A DNA stretch of 64,000 nt from Capnocytophaga sp. oral taxon 878 (lineage in GTDB: Bacteria; Bacteroidota; Bacteroidia; Flavobacteriales; Flavobacteriaceae). Below, piece by piece: positions 27,876 to 37,277 of this stretch. A program made the translations under genes and the position numbers. Every line of letters begins with the position of its first letter. The first letter of the stretch is position 1. The DNA lies in contig NZ_CP027229.1 in assembly GCF_002999135.1 (NCBI RefSeq), positions 2,269,501 to 2,333,500 on the forward strand, in the 5' to 3' direction. The notes beneath the pieces are model-generated. The model was not told where the DNA came from. It searched no databases and was given only the letters and a program-made list of their open reading frames with translations.

Positions 27876-28694
27876 ATGACAGTTAAAGAACGTATAAAAA
27901 AATTCATCGAAGCCGAGAATATCTCTATAGCTACCTTCGAGCGTACCATAGAGGTATCCAACGGCTATATAAATAGCATCTCCAAAAATATAGGAGTCGA
28001 TAAACTCAATCTAATATTAGAGAAATACCCTAACCTCAATTTAGAATGGCTCATCACCGGTAAAGGGCAAATGTACAAGCCCCAGCCACCCTCATACCCC
28101 ATAACACAGGTGCCCAAGGTCGAAATAATCAAACCCATACACATCGAAGGGCGCGACCTAATGCCCAAAGTAATAGTTGTTGATGAAAACGATAATGAGC
28201 GCATCCCCCTTGTACCCGTACGCGCACAAGCAGGATACCTCAATGGCTATGACGATATTAATTATATCGAGCAACTGCCCACCTACAGCCTCCCCAATAT
28301 GAATAACGGCACCTACCGCATCTTTCAAGTCAGCGGACTCTCAATGTACCCTACCCTTCAGGACGGTAGCTATGTAGTAGGCAAATTTGTTGATAATTGG
28401 CAAAACATCACCAGCAATCGCGTACACGTAGTAGTAACCCAGCTCGATGGCGTTATCGTGAAGCGCGTTATCAACTCCATTGATAAATACGGCACCCTGT
28501 ACTGCAAATCCGATAACCGTGATTACCCCCACATATCAGTACAATTACAAGATGTAAAAGAAATCTGGGAATGCAAAATGCACCTCTCCTTTGAGTTCCT
28601 TGATCCTGTTACCAATTACCAAAAAATAGCCGCCCTCGAAGCCGATGTAGCACACCTTAAAGAAGAAATACAAAAAGTGAAGAGTGAAAAGTAA
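27876..28694 (+). CDS. S24/LexA-like self-cleaving transcriptional repressor
   Basis: A DNA-binding repressor likely inactivated by RecA-stimulated self-cleavage. Residues about 1-62 form a helix-turn-helix (Bacteroidota form ending LNLEWLITGKGQMY). The cleavage site is A119-G120 in VRAQAGYLNGY, the serine is S156 in SGLSMYP and the lysine is K196 in DGVIVKRV, so all catalytic parts are present. The C-terminus (about 252-272) is a short coiled coil. No phage structural genes are nearby, so it is either a prophage remnant or a domesticated stress regulator. Confidence 0.85.
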   Translation: MTVKERIKKFIEAENISIATFERTIEVSNGYINSISKNIGVDKLNLILEKYPNLNLEWLITGKGQMYKPQPPSYPITQVPKVEIIKPIHIEGRDLMPKVIVVDENDNERIPLVPVRAQAGYLNGYDDINYIEQLPTYSLPNMNNGTYRIFQVSGLSMYPTLQDGSYVVGKFVDNWQNITSNRVHVVVTQLDGVIVKRVINSIDKYGTLYCKSDNRDYPHISVQLQDVKEIWECKMHLSFEFLDPVTNYQKIAALEADVAHLKEEIQKVKSEK

Positions 28695-28714
28695 AATATG
28701 AATAATAAAAATAG

Positions 28715-28746
28715 AAAAAGCCGCAAGAGCATTCTTGCGGCTTTTT
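28715..28746 (+). terminator. Terminator of the S24 repressor gene
   Basis: Perfect 14-bp stem AAAAAGCCGCAAGA / TCTTGCGGCTTTTT with a GCAT loop, 20 bp after the stop codon. Confidence 0.9.
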
Positions 28747-28855
28747 CGTTTTTAGTTAGTGAAAGAAATAATAATAATTTTACTTTTAGTGTTGAGTCTT
28801 TTAATTAGTACAGCTAATTAATTACAATGATTAAGTTTAAAGTCTCTTATTCTTA

Positions 28856-29491
28856 TTAGTGATTCGCCAAGTATTCAGCTACCCCTTTTCTGTCAGCATG
28901 CATAGCTTCTTTACCAGCTTGCCAGTTCGCAGGGCATACCTCACCGTATTGTTGTACGTGAGTGTAAGCATCTACTAAGCGTAAGTATTCTTGTACATTG
29001 CGGCCTAATGGCATATCATTTACACTTTCGTGAAATACCTTACCTGTTTCATCAATAAGATAAGTAGCACGGAAAGTTACATCATCTCCTTCCAAAACGT
29101 AAGTATCAGCAGCTTCATCATACACCTCACGGCTATCCAATATGCCAAGTGTGCGTGCTAAATTACGGTTGCTATCAGCCAATAGTGGGTAAGTAACCCC
29201 TTGGATACCTCCTTGGTTTTTAGGAGTGCTTAACCAAGCAAAGTGTACTTCGGCAGTATCGCAAGAAGCTCCTATTACTTTTACATTGCGCTGTTCAAAC
29301 TCAGCCAAAGCTTGCTGAAAAGCATGTAACTCGGTAGGGCATACAAAGGTAAAATCTTTAGGATACCAAAAAAGCAATACCTTTTTCTTGTTGTTTATTG
29401 CTTCCGAAAGTATGTTTATTTTTAAATTTTCCCCAAGCGCATTAATAGCTTTTACTTCAATATTAGGGAATTGTTTTCCTACATTTGCCAT
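28856..29491 (-). CDS. 2-Cys peroxiredoxin
   Basis: Reduces hydrogen peroxide and organic peroxides. The peroxidatic cysteine is C51 in FTFVCPTE and the resolving cysteine is C186 in GEVCPANW, so it is a typical 2-Cys enzyme. 211 residues. It differs from AhpC in sequence around PLLADSNRNLARTLGI and has no AhpF next to it, so thioredoxin is the likely reductant (family inference). Monocistronic with its own promoter. Confidence 0.93.
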   Translation of the reverse strand: MANVGKQFPNIEVKAINALGENLKINILSEAINNKKKVLLFWYPKDFTFVCPTELHAFQQALAEFEQRNVKVIGASCDTAEVHFAWLSTPKNQGGIQGVTYPLLADSNRNLARTLGILDSREVYDEAADTYVLEGDDVTFRATYLIDETGKVFHESVNDMPLGRNVQEYLRLVDAYTHVQQYGEVCPANWQAGKEAMHADRKGVAEYLANH

Positions 29492-29515
29492 AATTTATTC
29501 TCTTTTTTATGGCTG

Positions 29516-29545
29516 CAAAATTACTTTGTTTTGTAACAAGCACAA
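29516..29545 (-). promoter_or_regulatory. Promoter of the peroxiredoxin gene
   Basis: TTG (29545-29543), 19 nt, TAATTTTG (29523-29516). Confidence 0.65.
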
Positions 29546-29591
29546 TACTTCTGCAATTGAATAAATTTATAAAGTAATAAAGAAAGGCTAT

Positions 29592-29638
29592 TTTATAACA
29601 AAAAGGGCAGCTTGGCGGAACGCCAAGCTGCCCTTTTT
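29592..29638 (-). terminator. Terminator of murF
   Basis: Perfect 18-bp stem (29600-29617 with 29621-29638), 3-nt loop, 15 bp after the murF stop codon; the A/T ends give a T-run on either strand. Confidence 0.92.
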
Positions 29639-29652
29639 GTTATTAGTAATTG

Positions 29653-31002
29653 CTAATTCTCAATTATTAACTGTTCCAGCTTCATCCCTCTGGAGCCTTT
29701 TATCAAAATTAGGCTATCCTTAAAGTTTATGGCTTTAAATACAGGTAAAAACTCCTCTAAGGATGGGTACTGTGGGTAAGTGGTTTTTACTTGCGCAAAC
29801 TGTTTCCCTATAAAGTAAACGCCTGCCCACTGGTGTTTGGCTACCTCATCGGCTATGTGTTGGTGCTCGGTAGCAGCGTAATCACCCAGTTCAAACATAT
29901 CGCCTAAAATAAGTACTTTATGCTTGTAATGGGGCATTGTAAGCATATTATCAATAGCTGCAGCCATACTGCTGGGGTTGGCGTTATAAGCGTCTAATAA
30001 CAAGGTATTACTGCCCCACGTTTTTAGCTCACTGCGGTTGTTTTGGGGTATATAACTTTCTATACCGCGCTTAATAGCTGCTGCTGGTAACTTAAAATAT
30101 CGGGCAAAAGCTACTGCTGCTGCTATATTGGTAAAGTTATAGCTACCTACTAAGTGCGAAGTGGCTACTGTAGTAGTATCGAACTCTTCAAAGGTCTCCT
30201 TTAAAAAAGGAATAGGTTCACCGCCTGCCTCTTCTGTAATGCGTGTAGCACTATCGGAAAACTGTATCTGTACCGGCTGGGTAGCAAGGCAGCTTACAGG
30301 CACATTTACCTCTTGGGTAGTACCAAAACGATATACCTTATCATAGCCTGCTAATAGCTGCTCTGTAATAGGGTTTTGGGCATTGGCTATAATTGTTTTA
30401 TTATGAGCTTTAAGATAATCATACAGCTCGCCTTTGGTTTTGATTACCCCTTCCAACGAGCCAAAGCCTTCCAAGTGAGCCTTGCCTATGCTGGTGATAT
30501 AACCATAATCGGGTTGGGCTATATTACAAAGGAAAGCTATTTCACCTGGGTGATTGGCTCCCATCTCAACAATAGCTATATCGGTATCGGGAGTAAGGGT
30601 AAGCAGGGTAAGGGGTACCCCTATATTGTTATTTAGGTTCCCTTGTGTGGCTACTACCTTTAGCTGCTGTGCCAATACGGAGCGTATAAGCTCTTTGGTA
30701 GTGGTTTTGCCATTGCTACCTGTAATGCCTATTACAAGTGTTTGGAGGGTGCTCCTATGGTGAGTAGCCAGCTGTTGTAGGGTAGTGAGCACATCGGGGA
30801 CTAATAGCATTCTATCAGAAGTTTGATAAGCCTTCTCATCGATTACGGCGTAGGCAGCCCCTTTGGATAGTGCTTCTTGGGCAAAAGCATTCCCGTTAAA
30901 GTTTGCGCCTTTTAAGGCGAAATAAATGCACCCTTGCTTGATAGTGCGTGTATCGGTACATACCCCTGTGCTATTGAGGTATAGTTGGTATAGTTCTTCC
31001 AT
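29653..31002 (-). CDS. murF: UDP-N-acetylmuramoyl-tripeptide--D-alanyl-D-alanine ligase
   Basis: Adds D-Ala-D-Ala to the muramyl tripeptide, the last cytoplasmic step of the peptidoglycan stem. The ATP loop is GITGSNGKTTTKELI. Other family marks are NLNNNIGVPLTLL, EMGANHPGEI, DAYNANPSSM and LGDMFELG. 449 residues. It follows gldJ, the classic flavobacterial order, but a hairpin terminator lies between the two, so expression is partly uncoupled. Confidence 0.96.
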   Translation of the reverse strand: MEELYQLYLNSTGVCTDTRTIKQGCIYFALKGANFNGNAFAQEALSKGAAYAVIDEKAYQTSDRMLLVPDVLTTLQQLATHHRSTLQTLVIGITGSNGKTTTKELIRSVLAQQLKVVATQGNLNNNIGVPLTLLTLTPDTDIAIVEMGANHPGEIAFLCNIAQPDYGYITSIGKAHLEGFGSLEGVIKTKGELYDYLKAHNKTIIANAQNPITEQLLAGYDKVYRFGTTQEVNVPVSCLATQPVQIQFSDSATRITEEAGGEPIPFLKETFEEFDTTTVATSHLVGSYNFTNIAAAVAFARYFKLPAAAIKRGIESYIPQNNRSELKTWGSNTLLLDAYNANPSSMAAAIDNMLTMPHYKHKVLILGDMFELGDYAATEHQHIADEVAKHQWAGVYFIGKQFAQVKTTYPQYPSLEEFLPVFKAINFKDSLILIKGSRGMKLEQLIIEN

Positions 31003-31041
31003 TATTGTGTTTTTTTGTATTATGGCTAAACCTTAATTCCT

Positions 31042-31073
31042 AAAAAAAACGCTGCAAACTTATTGCAGCGTTT
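31042..31073 (-). terminator. Terminator of gldJ
   Basis: 10-bp stem AACGCTGCAA / TTGCAGCGTT, then eight T on the minus strand. Some read-through into murF is likely because I see no murF promoter. Confidence 0.8.
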
Positions 31074-31103
31074 TATTGTGACAAAATATTAATTTTTTAG
31101 ATA

Positions 31104-32756
31104 TTACCCTTTAGGAGTACGATGATTAGCTTTTGATTTTGAACCTACACGGCTCATAGCGTTACGGAAACCTATATAGTCGGTAGCTATGTACTGAGGT
31201 AAATAGCGGCGTTGTGCAGGGTCGATCCAGAAAGCGCGGTCTCTCCAAGAGCCTCCTTTGAATACGCGTACTTCATCATCGATAAGAGAGGTACGGTCAT
31301 TAGAGGTGTCGTAATCTTTACCATTGATTTCGGTACCGAATTTTTTAGGTTTAGGAGCGTTGTACATAGAGTTGGCGTACTCGGCTTCTGGGGTCATCAT
31401 ATCGTTTTGATTACGGAAGTTACGTGTAGATGCTTTATCACCATCACGGTAACTGCGGTTATCGGAGCGAGTAAAGTTATAACGCAAGTAGGTATCGCTA
31501 GAATCAACAGGTACGGTAGCGAGGTTACCAGGTAGGTTACGTGCTATGATTCTGGTGTTTGGCAAGGTGTCATATTTAATAGTCTCTGGGGTTACTACTA
31601 CTTGCTTACCATCTTCGCCTATGGCGTGTTTCATATATACGTTACCACGGAAGTAGTTAAAGTCGGATTTTTCATCGTCGATGATAGGACGATATACATC
31701 GGCTACCCACTCGGCAACGTTACCTGCCATATCATACAAACCGAAATCGTTAGGGGCGTATGTTTTAACAGCTACGGTGATATCGCCGCGGTCTTCAGAC
31801 CAACCTGCTAATCCGCCGTAATCACCTTTATTTTGTTTGAAGTTAGCCATTTGTTCGCCACGGCGTTTGCGTTCGGTGTAGCGTGTGTATTGGCTATCCC
31901 AAGGGTATTTTTTACGGCCTTGTAGTGAGTTGTATTTACGGATTCCGCCTAATGATTTGGCTGCGTATTCCCATTCGGCTTCGGTAGGGAGGCGATAGTC
32001 GGGCAATATGATACCGCTAGTTTGTTTGGCGTATTGAGTTTCGCCTTCTTTACTGCTTTTCTTTCCGCCCATTTCGCCTTGTACTTTACCTCCGTAGGTT
32101 TGTGATGGAGCGTTCAAATAGGTATCGGTGCTGAAAGTGCTGGTTGCATCTACTTGATAGCGAGCGTCTTTGGCTAGGTATCCGTCGCGTGCTAGGATTG
32201 CTTCGTTCACACGGTCGGTACGCCAAGCGCTAAATTGTACTGCTTGTACCCAGTTCACTCCTACTACGGGATACTCGGCAAAAGCAGGGTGGCGTAGATA
32301 GTTGGCTACCATAGCTTCGTTGGCGCTTAATTCACTTCGCCATACTAGGGTATCAGGTAGAGCACCTTTATATATATTCTTATACTGCTCATCATCGGGA
32401 GGGAATACGCGTTTTAACCAATCGAGGTATTCCATATACATCTTATTGGTTACTTCGGTTTCGTCCATATAGAATGACTGTACGTGTTGCTGAGTTGGCA
32501 TATTGTTCCAATCGTGCATCACGTTATCTTGCACTTGCCCCATAGTGAAGGTTCCTCCTTCTATAAGTACAAGTCCTGGTCCTGTTTCTTGGTCTTTAAA
32601 ATCTGTATTGTACTGGAATCCTCCTTCTTTGGAGTTGATTTTCCAACCTGTAGCACTAGATATGTTCTTATCGGACTTACTACCTCCGCCGCAACTGGTG
32701 AGTAATAAGCCTGTAAGAGCCAAGTAAAAAGGAACTTTTAATAAACTTCTTTTCAT
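31104..32756 (-). CDS. gldJ: Gliding motility / type IX secretion lipoprotein GldJ
   Basis: Outer-membrane-associated lipoprotein needed for gliding and type IX secretion; it stabilises GldK and the motor track. The lipobox TSC places the lipid Cys at residue 22. The body is a formylglycine-enzyme-like (SUMF1) fold with LVLIEGGTFTMG, DETEVTNKMYMEYL, YRLPTEAEWEYAA and GSWRDRAFWIDPAQRRYLP. 550 residues from ATG 32756-32754; a longer frame from 32819 would put residues before the signal peptide. The gldJ-murF order supports the name over GldK. Confidence 0.9.
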   Translation of the reverse strand: MKRSLLKVPFYLALTGLLLTSCGGGSKSDKNISSATGWKINSKEGGFQYNTDFKDQETGPGLVLIEGGTFTMGQVQDNVMHDWNNMPTQQHVQSFYMDETEVTNKMYMEYLDWLKRVFPPDDEQYKNIYKGALPDTLVWRSELSANEAMVANYLRHPAFAEYPVVGVNWVQAVQFSAWRTDRVNEAILARDGYLAKDARYQVDATSTFSTDTYLNAPSQTYGGKVQGEMGGKKSSKEGETQYAKQTSGIILPDYRLPTEAEWEYAAKSLGGIRKYNSLQGRKKYPWDSQYTRYTERKRRGEQMANFKQNKGDYGGLAGWSEDRGDITVAVKTYAPNDFGLYDMAGNVAEWVADVYRPIIDDEKSDFNYFRGNVYMKHAIGEDGKQVVVTPETIKYDTLPNTRIIARNLPGNLATVPVDSSDTYLRYNFTRSDNRSYRDGDKASTRNFRNQNDMMTPEAEYANSMYNAPKPKKFGTEINGKDYDTSNDRTSLIDDEVRVFKGGSWRDRAFWIDPAQRRYLPQYIATDYIGFRNAMSRVGSKSKANHRTPKG

Positions 32757-32978
32757 AGTAAAAACACTTGTTAGCATAAAAATTCGGGCGCAAGATACTA
32801 CTTTTTTTGAATATAGCACCCTTTTTTTAGCACTTTAACGCTATATTAATATTAGATTTTTTTATTTTGTTTTATATTTTCTTGAAAATGAACAAGATAG
32901 ATATTCTATTTTTTGGTGTATTTTGTTTGGATTTTTCTTTCTTAACAAAAGAAATTTAACACTTCTTTAAGTGTTTTG

Positions 32979-34013
32979 TTATAGCATTTGTAGCTTATCG
33001 GCTAAAAAAATCAGGAGTAGGGAGAGGAGGAATGATATTATGGGGGCTATCATCCACATTGCGAAAAATCGTTTTACTTGTGTTTTGCGGAAGATGTTTT
33101 TGGTTCCCATTTTGGCGACTCCTATTCCTAAGATGGCTGCTACATTGACTTGTACTAGGGAGGTGGGTATTCCTTTTAGTACGGATGCGAGCAGGAGCAG
33201 GCTGCCTGATATGAAGGCTATAATTACTGCTTCGAACTTGCCAAATAGTATGATTTCTTTACCTGTATTTTTTAATATTTTGTGCCCGAATAGTGATGAG
33301 CCTATGCCGAAGCAGGGGGCTACGATGAGGGTGGCGAGCATTAGTATTACTATGTGATCGGACTCACGTATGTGGAGTTCGTTGATGGTCATTGTGTATA
33401 GGGGTCCTGCTGCGTTGGCTACGTTATTGGAGCCGATGGCGAAGGATACGTATAGTGCCATTACGATGAGGAGGACGTCCCAGATGTGTTTTTTGTTTTC
33501 GTTTTGAGCTCTTTGTATGGTGAGCCCGCGCCTTCTCATTGGCTGATAGATGTATTTTCCGCAGAAATAGCTTAAGAAATAGGCTATTATGGGGAGTATG
33601 AACCAGGCGGGTATGATTTCAAAGAATAGGACTTCGGTATCTAACTGGTTAAAGTATAGGGCGGGTGCTGCTAATGCGAGTACTGCTGCTTGGCTGGTGG
33701 ATTGTGGGATACCTGCTATGTTGGAAATGAGCATAGTTACTGCTATGGAAAAGAGGGCTATTGATACGATCATAAAGGTCATATACTCGGGTTGGAGGAT
33801 GCCTCCGCCCATAGTGCCTGCTGTTTTCCTGCCTGCTACGAATGCGCCTATGAAGACCATTATGCCGAATAGGCCGGGGATGATGGTTTTGCGTATGACA
33901 TTTGCCCCATAAGCTGCCGAAAAAGCGGGAGCTGTACCACTACCACCCATAGTTATTGCTAGTGAAATAGCTATGAGAAAGGGTATTAATAATTGGTCGT
34001 ATATTGGGGTCAT
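32979..34013 (-). CDS. PiT-family inorganic phosphate (or sulfate) permease
   Basis: Polytopic inner-membrane protein of 344 residues with about ten hydrophobic spans. It carries the duplicated PiT signatures in weakened form: GTAPAFSAAYGANVIRKT near the start and IGSNNVANAAGP in the second half, with QSTSQAAVLA and PTSLVQVNVAAILGIG as paired re-entrant segments. PiT members usually move phosphate with Na+ or H+; CysP-type relatives move sulfate. No PhoU-like gene is adjacent. The substrate is not decided by sequence. Confidence 0.8.
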   Translation of the reverse strand: MTPIYDQLLIPFLIAISLAITMGGSGTAPAFSAAYGANVIRKTIIPGLFGIMVFIGAFVAGRKTAGTMGGGILQPEYMTFMIVSIALFSIAVTMLISNIAGIPQSTSQAAVLALAAPALYFNQLDTEVLFFEIIPAWFILPIIAYFLSYFCGKYIYQPMRRRGLTIQRAQNENKKHIWDVLLIVMALYVSFAIGSNNVANAAGPLYTMTINELHIRESDHIVILMLATLIVAPCFGIGSSLFGHKILKNTGKEIILFGKFEAVIIAFISGSLLLLASVLKGIPTSLVQVNVAAILGIGVAKMGTKNIFRKTQVKRFFAMWMIAPIISFLLSLLLIFLADKLQML

Positions 34014-34039
34014 TTATGGGTTCTTTCTTAATTTGAGGG

Positions 34040-34069
34040 CAAAGGTACAAAGAAATTTTCAATTGACAA
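34040..34069 (-). promoter_or_regulatory. Promoter of the PiT permease gene
   Basis: TTG (34069-34067), 19 nt, TACCTTTG (34047-34040). Element copy D starts about 7 bp further on. Confidence 0.7.
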
Positions 34070-34075
34070 ATTTTA

Positions 34076-34366
34076 TGAGGTAAGAGATAAGAGATAGGGG
34101 AGTAGGAGTTAGGAGATAGGGGATAGGAGGGAGGGGGTGAGAAAAACGCTGAAAAAATGGAGAAAGGTTCAGAATAATATGTGGTTTTTAGGATTTGGGT
34201 ATGGATTATGCAATGGGAGGGTGTGGGGGTGGAGGGGCTGAGAATCAGGGTGGTGTGGTTATCCTTCGTTTAGAGTTCGTTTATCCTTCGTTATAGGTTC
34301 GTTTAAAGTAGGTAAAAGATAGGAGGTAAGAGGTAAAAGGGGGGAGGAGAGAGAGGGAGGGGTATG
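34076..34366 (+). repeat. Dispersed intergenic element, copy D
   Basis: About 290 bp, forward orientation, between the divergent PiT and thioredoxin-like genes. Core octamers at 34265, 34276, 34287 and 34298, 11 bp apart. The left block with GCAATGGGAGGG and GGGGCTGAGAATCAGGG is present. The right half is shortened: the TTGCATTATTCGCAAT block is missing, though GGGCTGATT recurs at 34412-34439. Confidence 0.85.
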
Positions 34367-34462
34367 ATGAAAAATGGCATTGTTTTTGTGTTATGTATGG
34401 CGTTTGTGAATTGGGCTGATTGGCTGAAGGGCTGATTGGACAGTTTAAATTTTGTTTTTATT

Positions 34463-34954
34463 ATGAAAAAGAATGTATTTGTAGCTGTTATAGCTTTGCT
34501 TTTGTTTGGCACTGGTGATGCCTTTGCGCAATTACAACGCCATAGTGCTGTGCCTGAGATTCATTTGCCCCAACCTAATGGTGAAAATCTGTCGCTTTCG
34601 TCTTTAAAAGGGAAGTATGTATTGGTGGATTTTTGGGCTTCGTGGTGTATGCCTTGCCGAAAGGAGAGCAAGCATCTTAAAAAGGCTTATCAGGCATTGA
34701 AGGATAAGGGGTTCACTATCTATTCGGTATCAATAGATAAAGTGCGTGATAAACAGCGCTGGGAGGATGCTATAAAAATAGATGGTATGGTATGGCATAA
34801 TGTGTGGGATAGCGAAGGAAAAGCTGCCCAAGCGTATGGTGTAACAAGTATTCCGGCTCCGTTCCTTATTGATCCTGAGGGGAATTTGCTTTCACAGGGT
34901 GATGACCTTAGGCATCCGACCCTTATGAAGACGCTTACTAAGTATATTAAATAA
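34463..34954 (+). CDS. TlpA/ResA-like periplasmic thioredoxin
   Basis: Periplasmic thiol-disulfide protein. The signal peptide MKKNVFVAVIALLLFGTGDAFA is followed by an AhpC/TSA-thioredoxin fold with the active site WC62MPC65 and the cis-Pro region VTSIPAPFLID. 163 residues from ATG 34463; an earlier in-frame ATG at 34436 would put nine residues before the signal peptide. Likely reductant for exported proteins or cytochrome maturation (family inference). Single gene with terminator; its promoter is not clear (TAAATTTTG at about 34445 is off by one base). Confidence 0.88.
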   Translation: MKKNVFVAVIALLLFGTGDAFAQLQRHSAVPEIHLPQPNGENLSLSSLKGKYVLVDFWASWCMPCRKESKHLKKAYQALKDKGFTIYSVSIDKVRDKQRWEDAIKIDGMVWHNVWDSEGKAAQAYGVTSIPAPFLIDPEGNLLSQGDDLRHPTLMKTLTKYIK

Positions 34955-34969
34955 GAATTTATCCATACG

Positions 34970-35007
34970 AAAAAAAGCCGCTGAGCAGATGCTGAGCGGC
35001 TTTTTTT
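34970..35007. terminator. Bidirectional terminator
   Basis: AAAAAAGCCGCT / AGCGGCTTTTTT hairpin between the convergent thioredoxin-like and DUF3999-like genes. Its GCCGCTGAGC arm resembles that of the terminator at 37206. Confidence 0.88.
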
Positions 35008-35019
35008 GTTATTGAGGGT

Positions 35020-35868
35020 TTATTTTTTTGATTTTAACATCTTGGCTGCGGCTATGAAAATAATAGCTACTATAACACCCATCATTGCCCATAAAAAATC
35101 AGGGCTGCCTTTATCATTATTGGTGGATGTAGGGGTAGTGGTAGCTACCTGTGAAGTGGCGATTACTGGGGTGGGCTGACCAAAGGTTAAGGAGGTGAGC
35201 TGCTGGGGGATATCTTTGGGGAAGTGGGCGATATCATAGGTGGGGGGGTAGTCATTGGCTTTGCGATAGGCTAAGTAATAGGTATAGGCACTGCTGGCAA
35301 AGCGTGCTTTAAGGGTATAGGGCATTACATATACGGCAACTTGATCAATGGGCAAGGGCTCATTATCATTGTTTATAATGATAACTTGCAAATTGGTTAC
35401 AAGCTGGGTGGGGAAGGTGAAGATGTTCTGCTTTTTGGAGCTGAGTACATCTAGCTTAATATTCTCATTGCCCTCTTTTACAAGATTTAGGGTGCGGTAG
35501 TAGTCATAAGTAACATTGGGAGTAACACTGACCTTAGAAAGTCGTAGGGGATAGGGCAACTGCACCTTGATATTGGTTTGCTTTTGCTGCTTGAAATTAA
35601 TGATTGAGATGGGGTAGACTTGTTTTTGGGTAAGGGTGTCGGTTTTATCAAGCAGGTAGGGTATTTCGATAGTATCGGTAGCTGATACGCCATAGATGCG
35701 CAAATCGGCATAGCCACTTTTCATTTGTCCGAAAATATTTTCAGGCAGGGTTAGTTTGTGCCAAGAATTGGGATTGACCCCTTGCAATTGCTGCTTATAG
35801 TAATAAGTGTGTAATTGGGCATAGCTGCTATGGGCTATAAGGATGATGATAAAAAGAATCTTTTTCAT
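35020..35868 (-). CDS. DUF3999-like envelope protein
   Basis: A 282-residue protein with a signal peptide (ending SSYAQ), a beta-sandwich body (WHKLTLPENIF, YADLRIYGV, VQLPYPLRLSKVSVTP), a Ser/Thr-rich linker near 235-250 and a single membrane helix near 257-276 followed by KKSKK. This layout resembles DUF3999 proteins, but I am not certain of the family. The start overlaps the end of waaA by 4 nt (ATGA), so it is translationally coupled to a lipid A-core gene; a role in the envelope is inferred from that only. Confidence 0.65.
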   Translation of the reverse strand: MKKILFIIILIAHSSYAQLHTYYYKQQLQGVNPNSWHKLTLPENIFGQMKSGYADLRIYGVSATDTIEIPYLLDKTDTLTQKQVYPISIINFKQQKQTNIKVQLPYPLRLSKVSVTPNVTYDYYRTLNLVKEGNENIKLDVLSSKKQNIFTFPTQLVTNLQVIIINNDNEPLPIDQVAVYVMPYTLKARFASSAYTYYLAYRKANDYPPTYDIAHFPKDIPQQLTSLTFGQPTPVIATSQVATTTPTSTNNDKGSPDFLWAMMGVIVAIIFIAAAKMLKSKK

Positions 35869-37097
35869 ATAACTTTATTTAGGAAGGATTTTGTAGCTCC
35901 TTGTTTGTTAGCGATATATTGTTGGTTGATACGACCTATGTTGTTTCTTTCATCTTCAGAGTTAATAAGGGAATTCATTACCTTGGCAAAGGTTTCCTTA
36001 CTGTTTACGGAAGATACGCCCCCTAAGGCTACTAACTCTTTGGCTTCGTTAAACTTGTCATAATTCTTGCCTATAATTACTGGTATGCCAAAGACAGCTG
36101 GTTCCAATACATTGTGCAAACCTGTAGTACCCATACCACCTCCTACATAGGCTATATCGGCATAGCTGTAGACCTTGGTGAGTATGCCAATGGTATCGAT
36201 AATGAGTACTTCATAATCGGCGAGGTTTAGGGAGTCTTTCTCGCTAAAAAGGGCTACACTGCAGTCTAATTTCTGTTTGTTGTTTTTCAGAACAGCTATT
36301 TCGACAGGGTTGATATTATGAGGAGCGATTATAAATTTTACATTTTCTTTGCAGGTGTTGATATACTGCAAGTAGATATCCTCATCGGCAGGCCAAGAGC
36401 TTCCAAAAACTACACATAGGGAGTTTCCTTTAAACTGTTGTACAAAATCTAAATGGTTATCTCTTTCTAATATCTCGGCTACACGGTCAAAACGAGTATC
36501 ACCGCTTACCGTTACATTAGTAAAGCCTAAAGAATTTAGTAATTGTGCTGAAAGTTCGTTTTGTACAAAGAAGTGAGTAAAGCAGCGCAATGCAGAGCGC
36601 ATCAGCCCACCATAAGGCTTGAAGAAGATTTGATTCTTGCGAAAAATACCAGAGAGCAAATAAGTGGGTACTTGTGCCTTTTTGAGCTCAGCAAGGTAAT
36701 GTACCCAGAATTCATATTTTACAAAAATAGCCATTACAGGCTGTACTAACTGTACAAATCGGTGTGCATTGGCAGGAGTGTCAAGAGGAAGGTATATTAC
36801 AATGTCGGCATCTGGGGTGTGCTTGCGCACCTCATAACCCGAAGGTGAAAAGAAAGTGATAAGTACTTTATATCCCTGCGCTCTTAGGGCTTTGGCAACA
36901 GGTAATCCTTGCTCAAACTCACCCAATGAAGCTGCATGTAACCATACATAGCGCGCCTGCTTGTCTAACTTCTCTGTAAGAGTATCCCATACCGTTTTGC
37001 GCCCATTCACAAACAGACGTATTTTCTTACTGAACAAAGCCACCAAAGGCAATACCGCCTTAATAATATAAACAGAAAAAGTATAAAGTAATTTCAT
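35865..37097 (-). CDS. waaA: 3-deoxy-D-manno-octulosonic acid (Kdo) transferase
   Basis: Transfers Kdo from CMP-Kdo to lipid IVA at the inner membrane. The N-terminal signal-anchor (residues 4-22) precedes the GT30 fold. WLHAASLGEFEQGLPV, ITFFSPSGYEVR and VKYEFWVHYL are family marks, and FGSSWPADE and GGGMGTTGLHNVLEPAVFG form the C-terminal nucleotide-binding half. 410 residues. First gene of a two-gene operon with its own promoter. Confidence 0.95.
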   Translation of the reverse strand: MKLLYTFSVYIIKAVLPLVALFSKKIRLFVNGRKTVWDTLTEKLDKQARYVWLHAASLGEFEQGLPVAKALRAQGYKVLITFFSPSGYEVRKHTPDADIVIYLPLDTPANAHRFVQLVQPVMAIFVKYEFWVHYLAELKKAQVPTYLLSGIFRKNQIFFKPYGGLMRSALRCFTHFFVQNELSAQLLNSLGFTNVTVSGDTRFDRVAEILERDNHLDFVQQFKGNSLCVVFGSSWPADEDIYLQYINTCKENVKFIIAPHNINPVEIAVLKNNKQKLDCSVALFSEKDSLNLADYEVLIIDTIGILTKVYSYADIAYVGGGMGTTGLHNVLEPAVFGIPVIIGKNYDKFNEAKELVALGGVSSVNSKETFAKVMNSLINSEDERNNIGRINQQYIANKQGATKSFLNKVI

Positions 37098-37141
37098 CTA
37101 TCTCACGAATTATGCGTGCTAAATCTGCATTTATTTAAGTG

Positions 37142-37170
37142 CAAAGATAGTGAAAAAAAATAAATTACAA
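37142..37170 (-). promoter_or_regulatory. Promoter of waaA
   Basis: TTG (37170-37168), 18 nt, TATCTTTG (37149-37142). Confidence 0.55.
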
Positions 37171-37205
37171 TGTTATTTATTAATATTTAGCGTCATTATA
37201 TGTTG

Positions 37206-37244
37206 CACCAAAAAAAGCCGCCGAGCAATTCACTCAGCGGCTTT
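37206..37244 (-). terminator. Terminator of the GH130 gene
   Basis: AAAAGCCGC / GCGGCTTTT stem extended by GAG/CTC, with T-run on the minus strand, 33 bp after the stop codon. Confidence 0.85.
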
Positions 37245-37277
37245 TATCATTTTATCCGTTTACTAAAAGTCTGAAGC

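Noticed and set aside
27876..28694. Prophage
   Set aside because: Only a repressor is present; no integrase, terminase or structural gene lies near, and no att-like repeats were seen.
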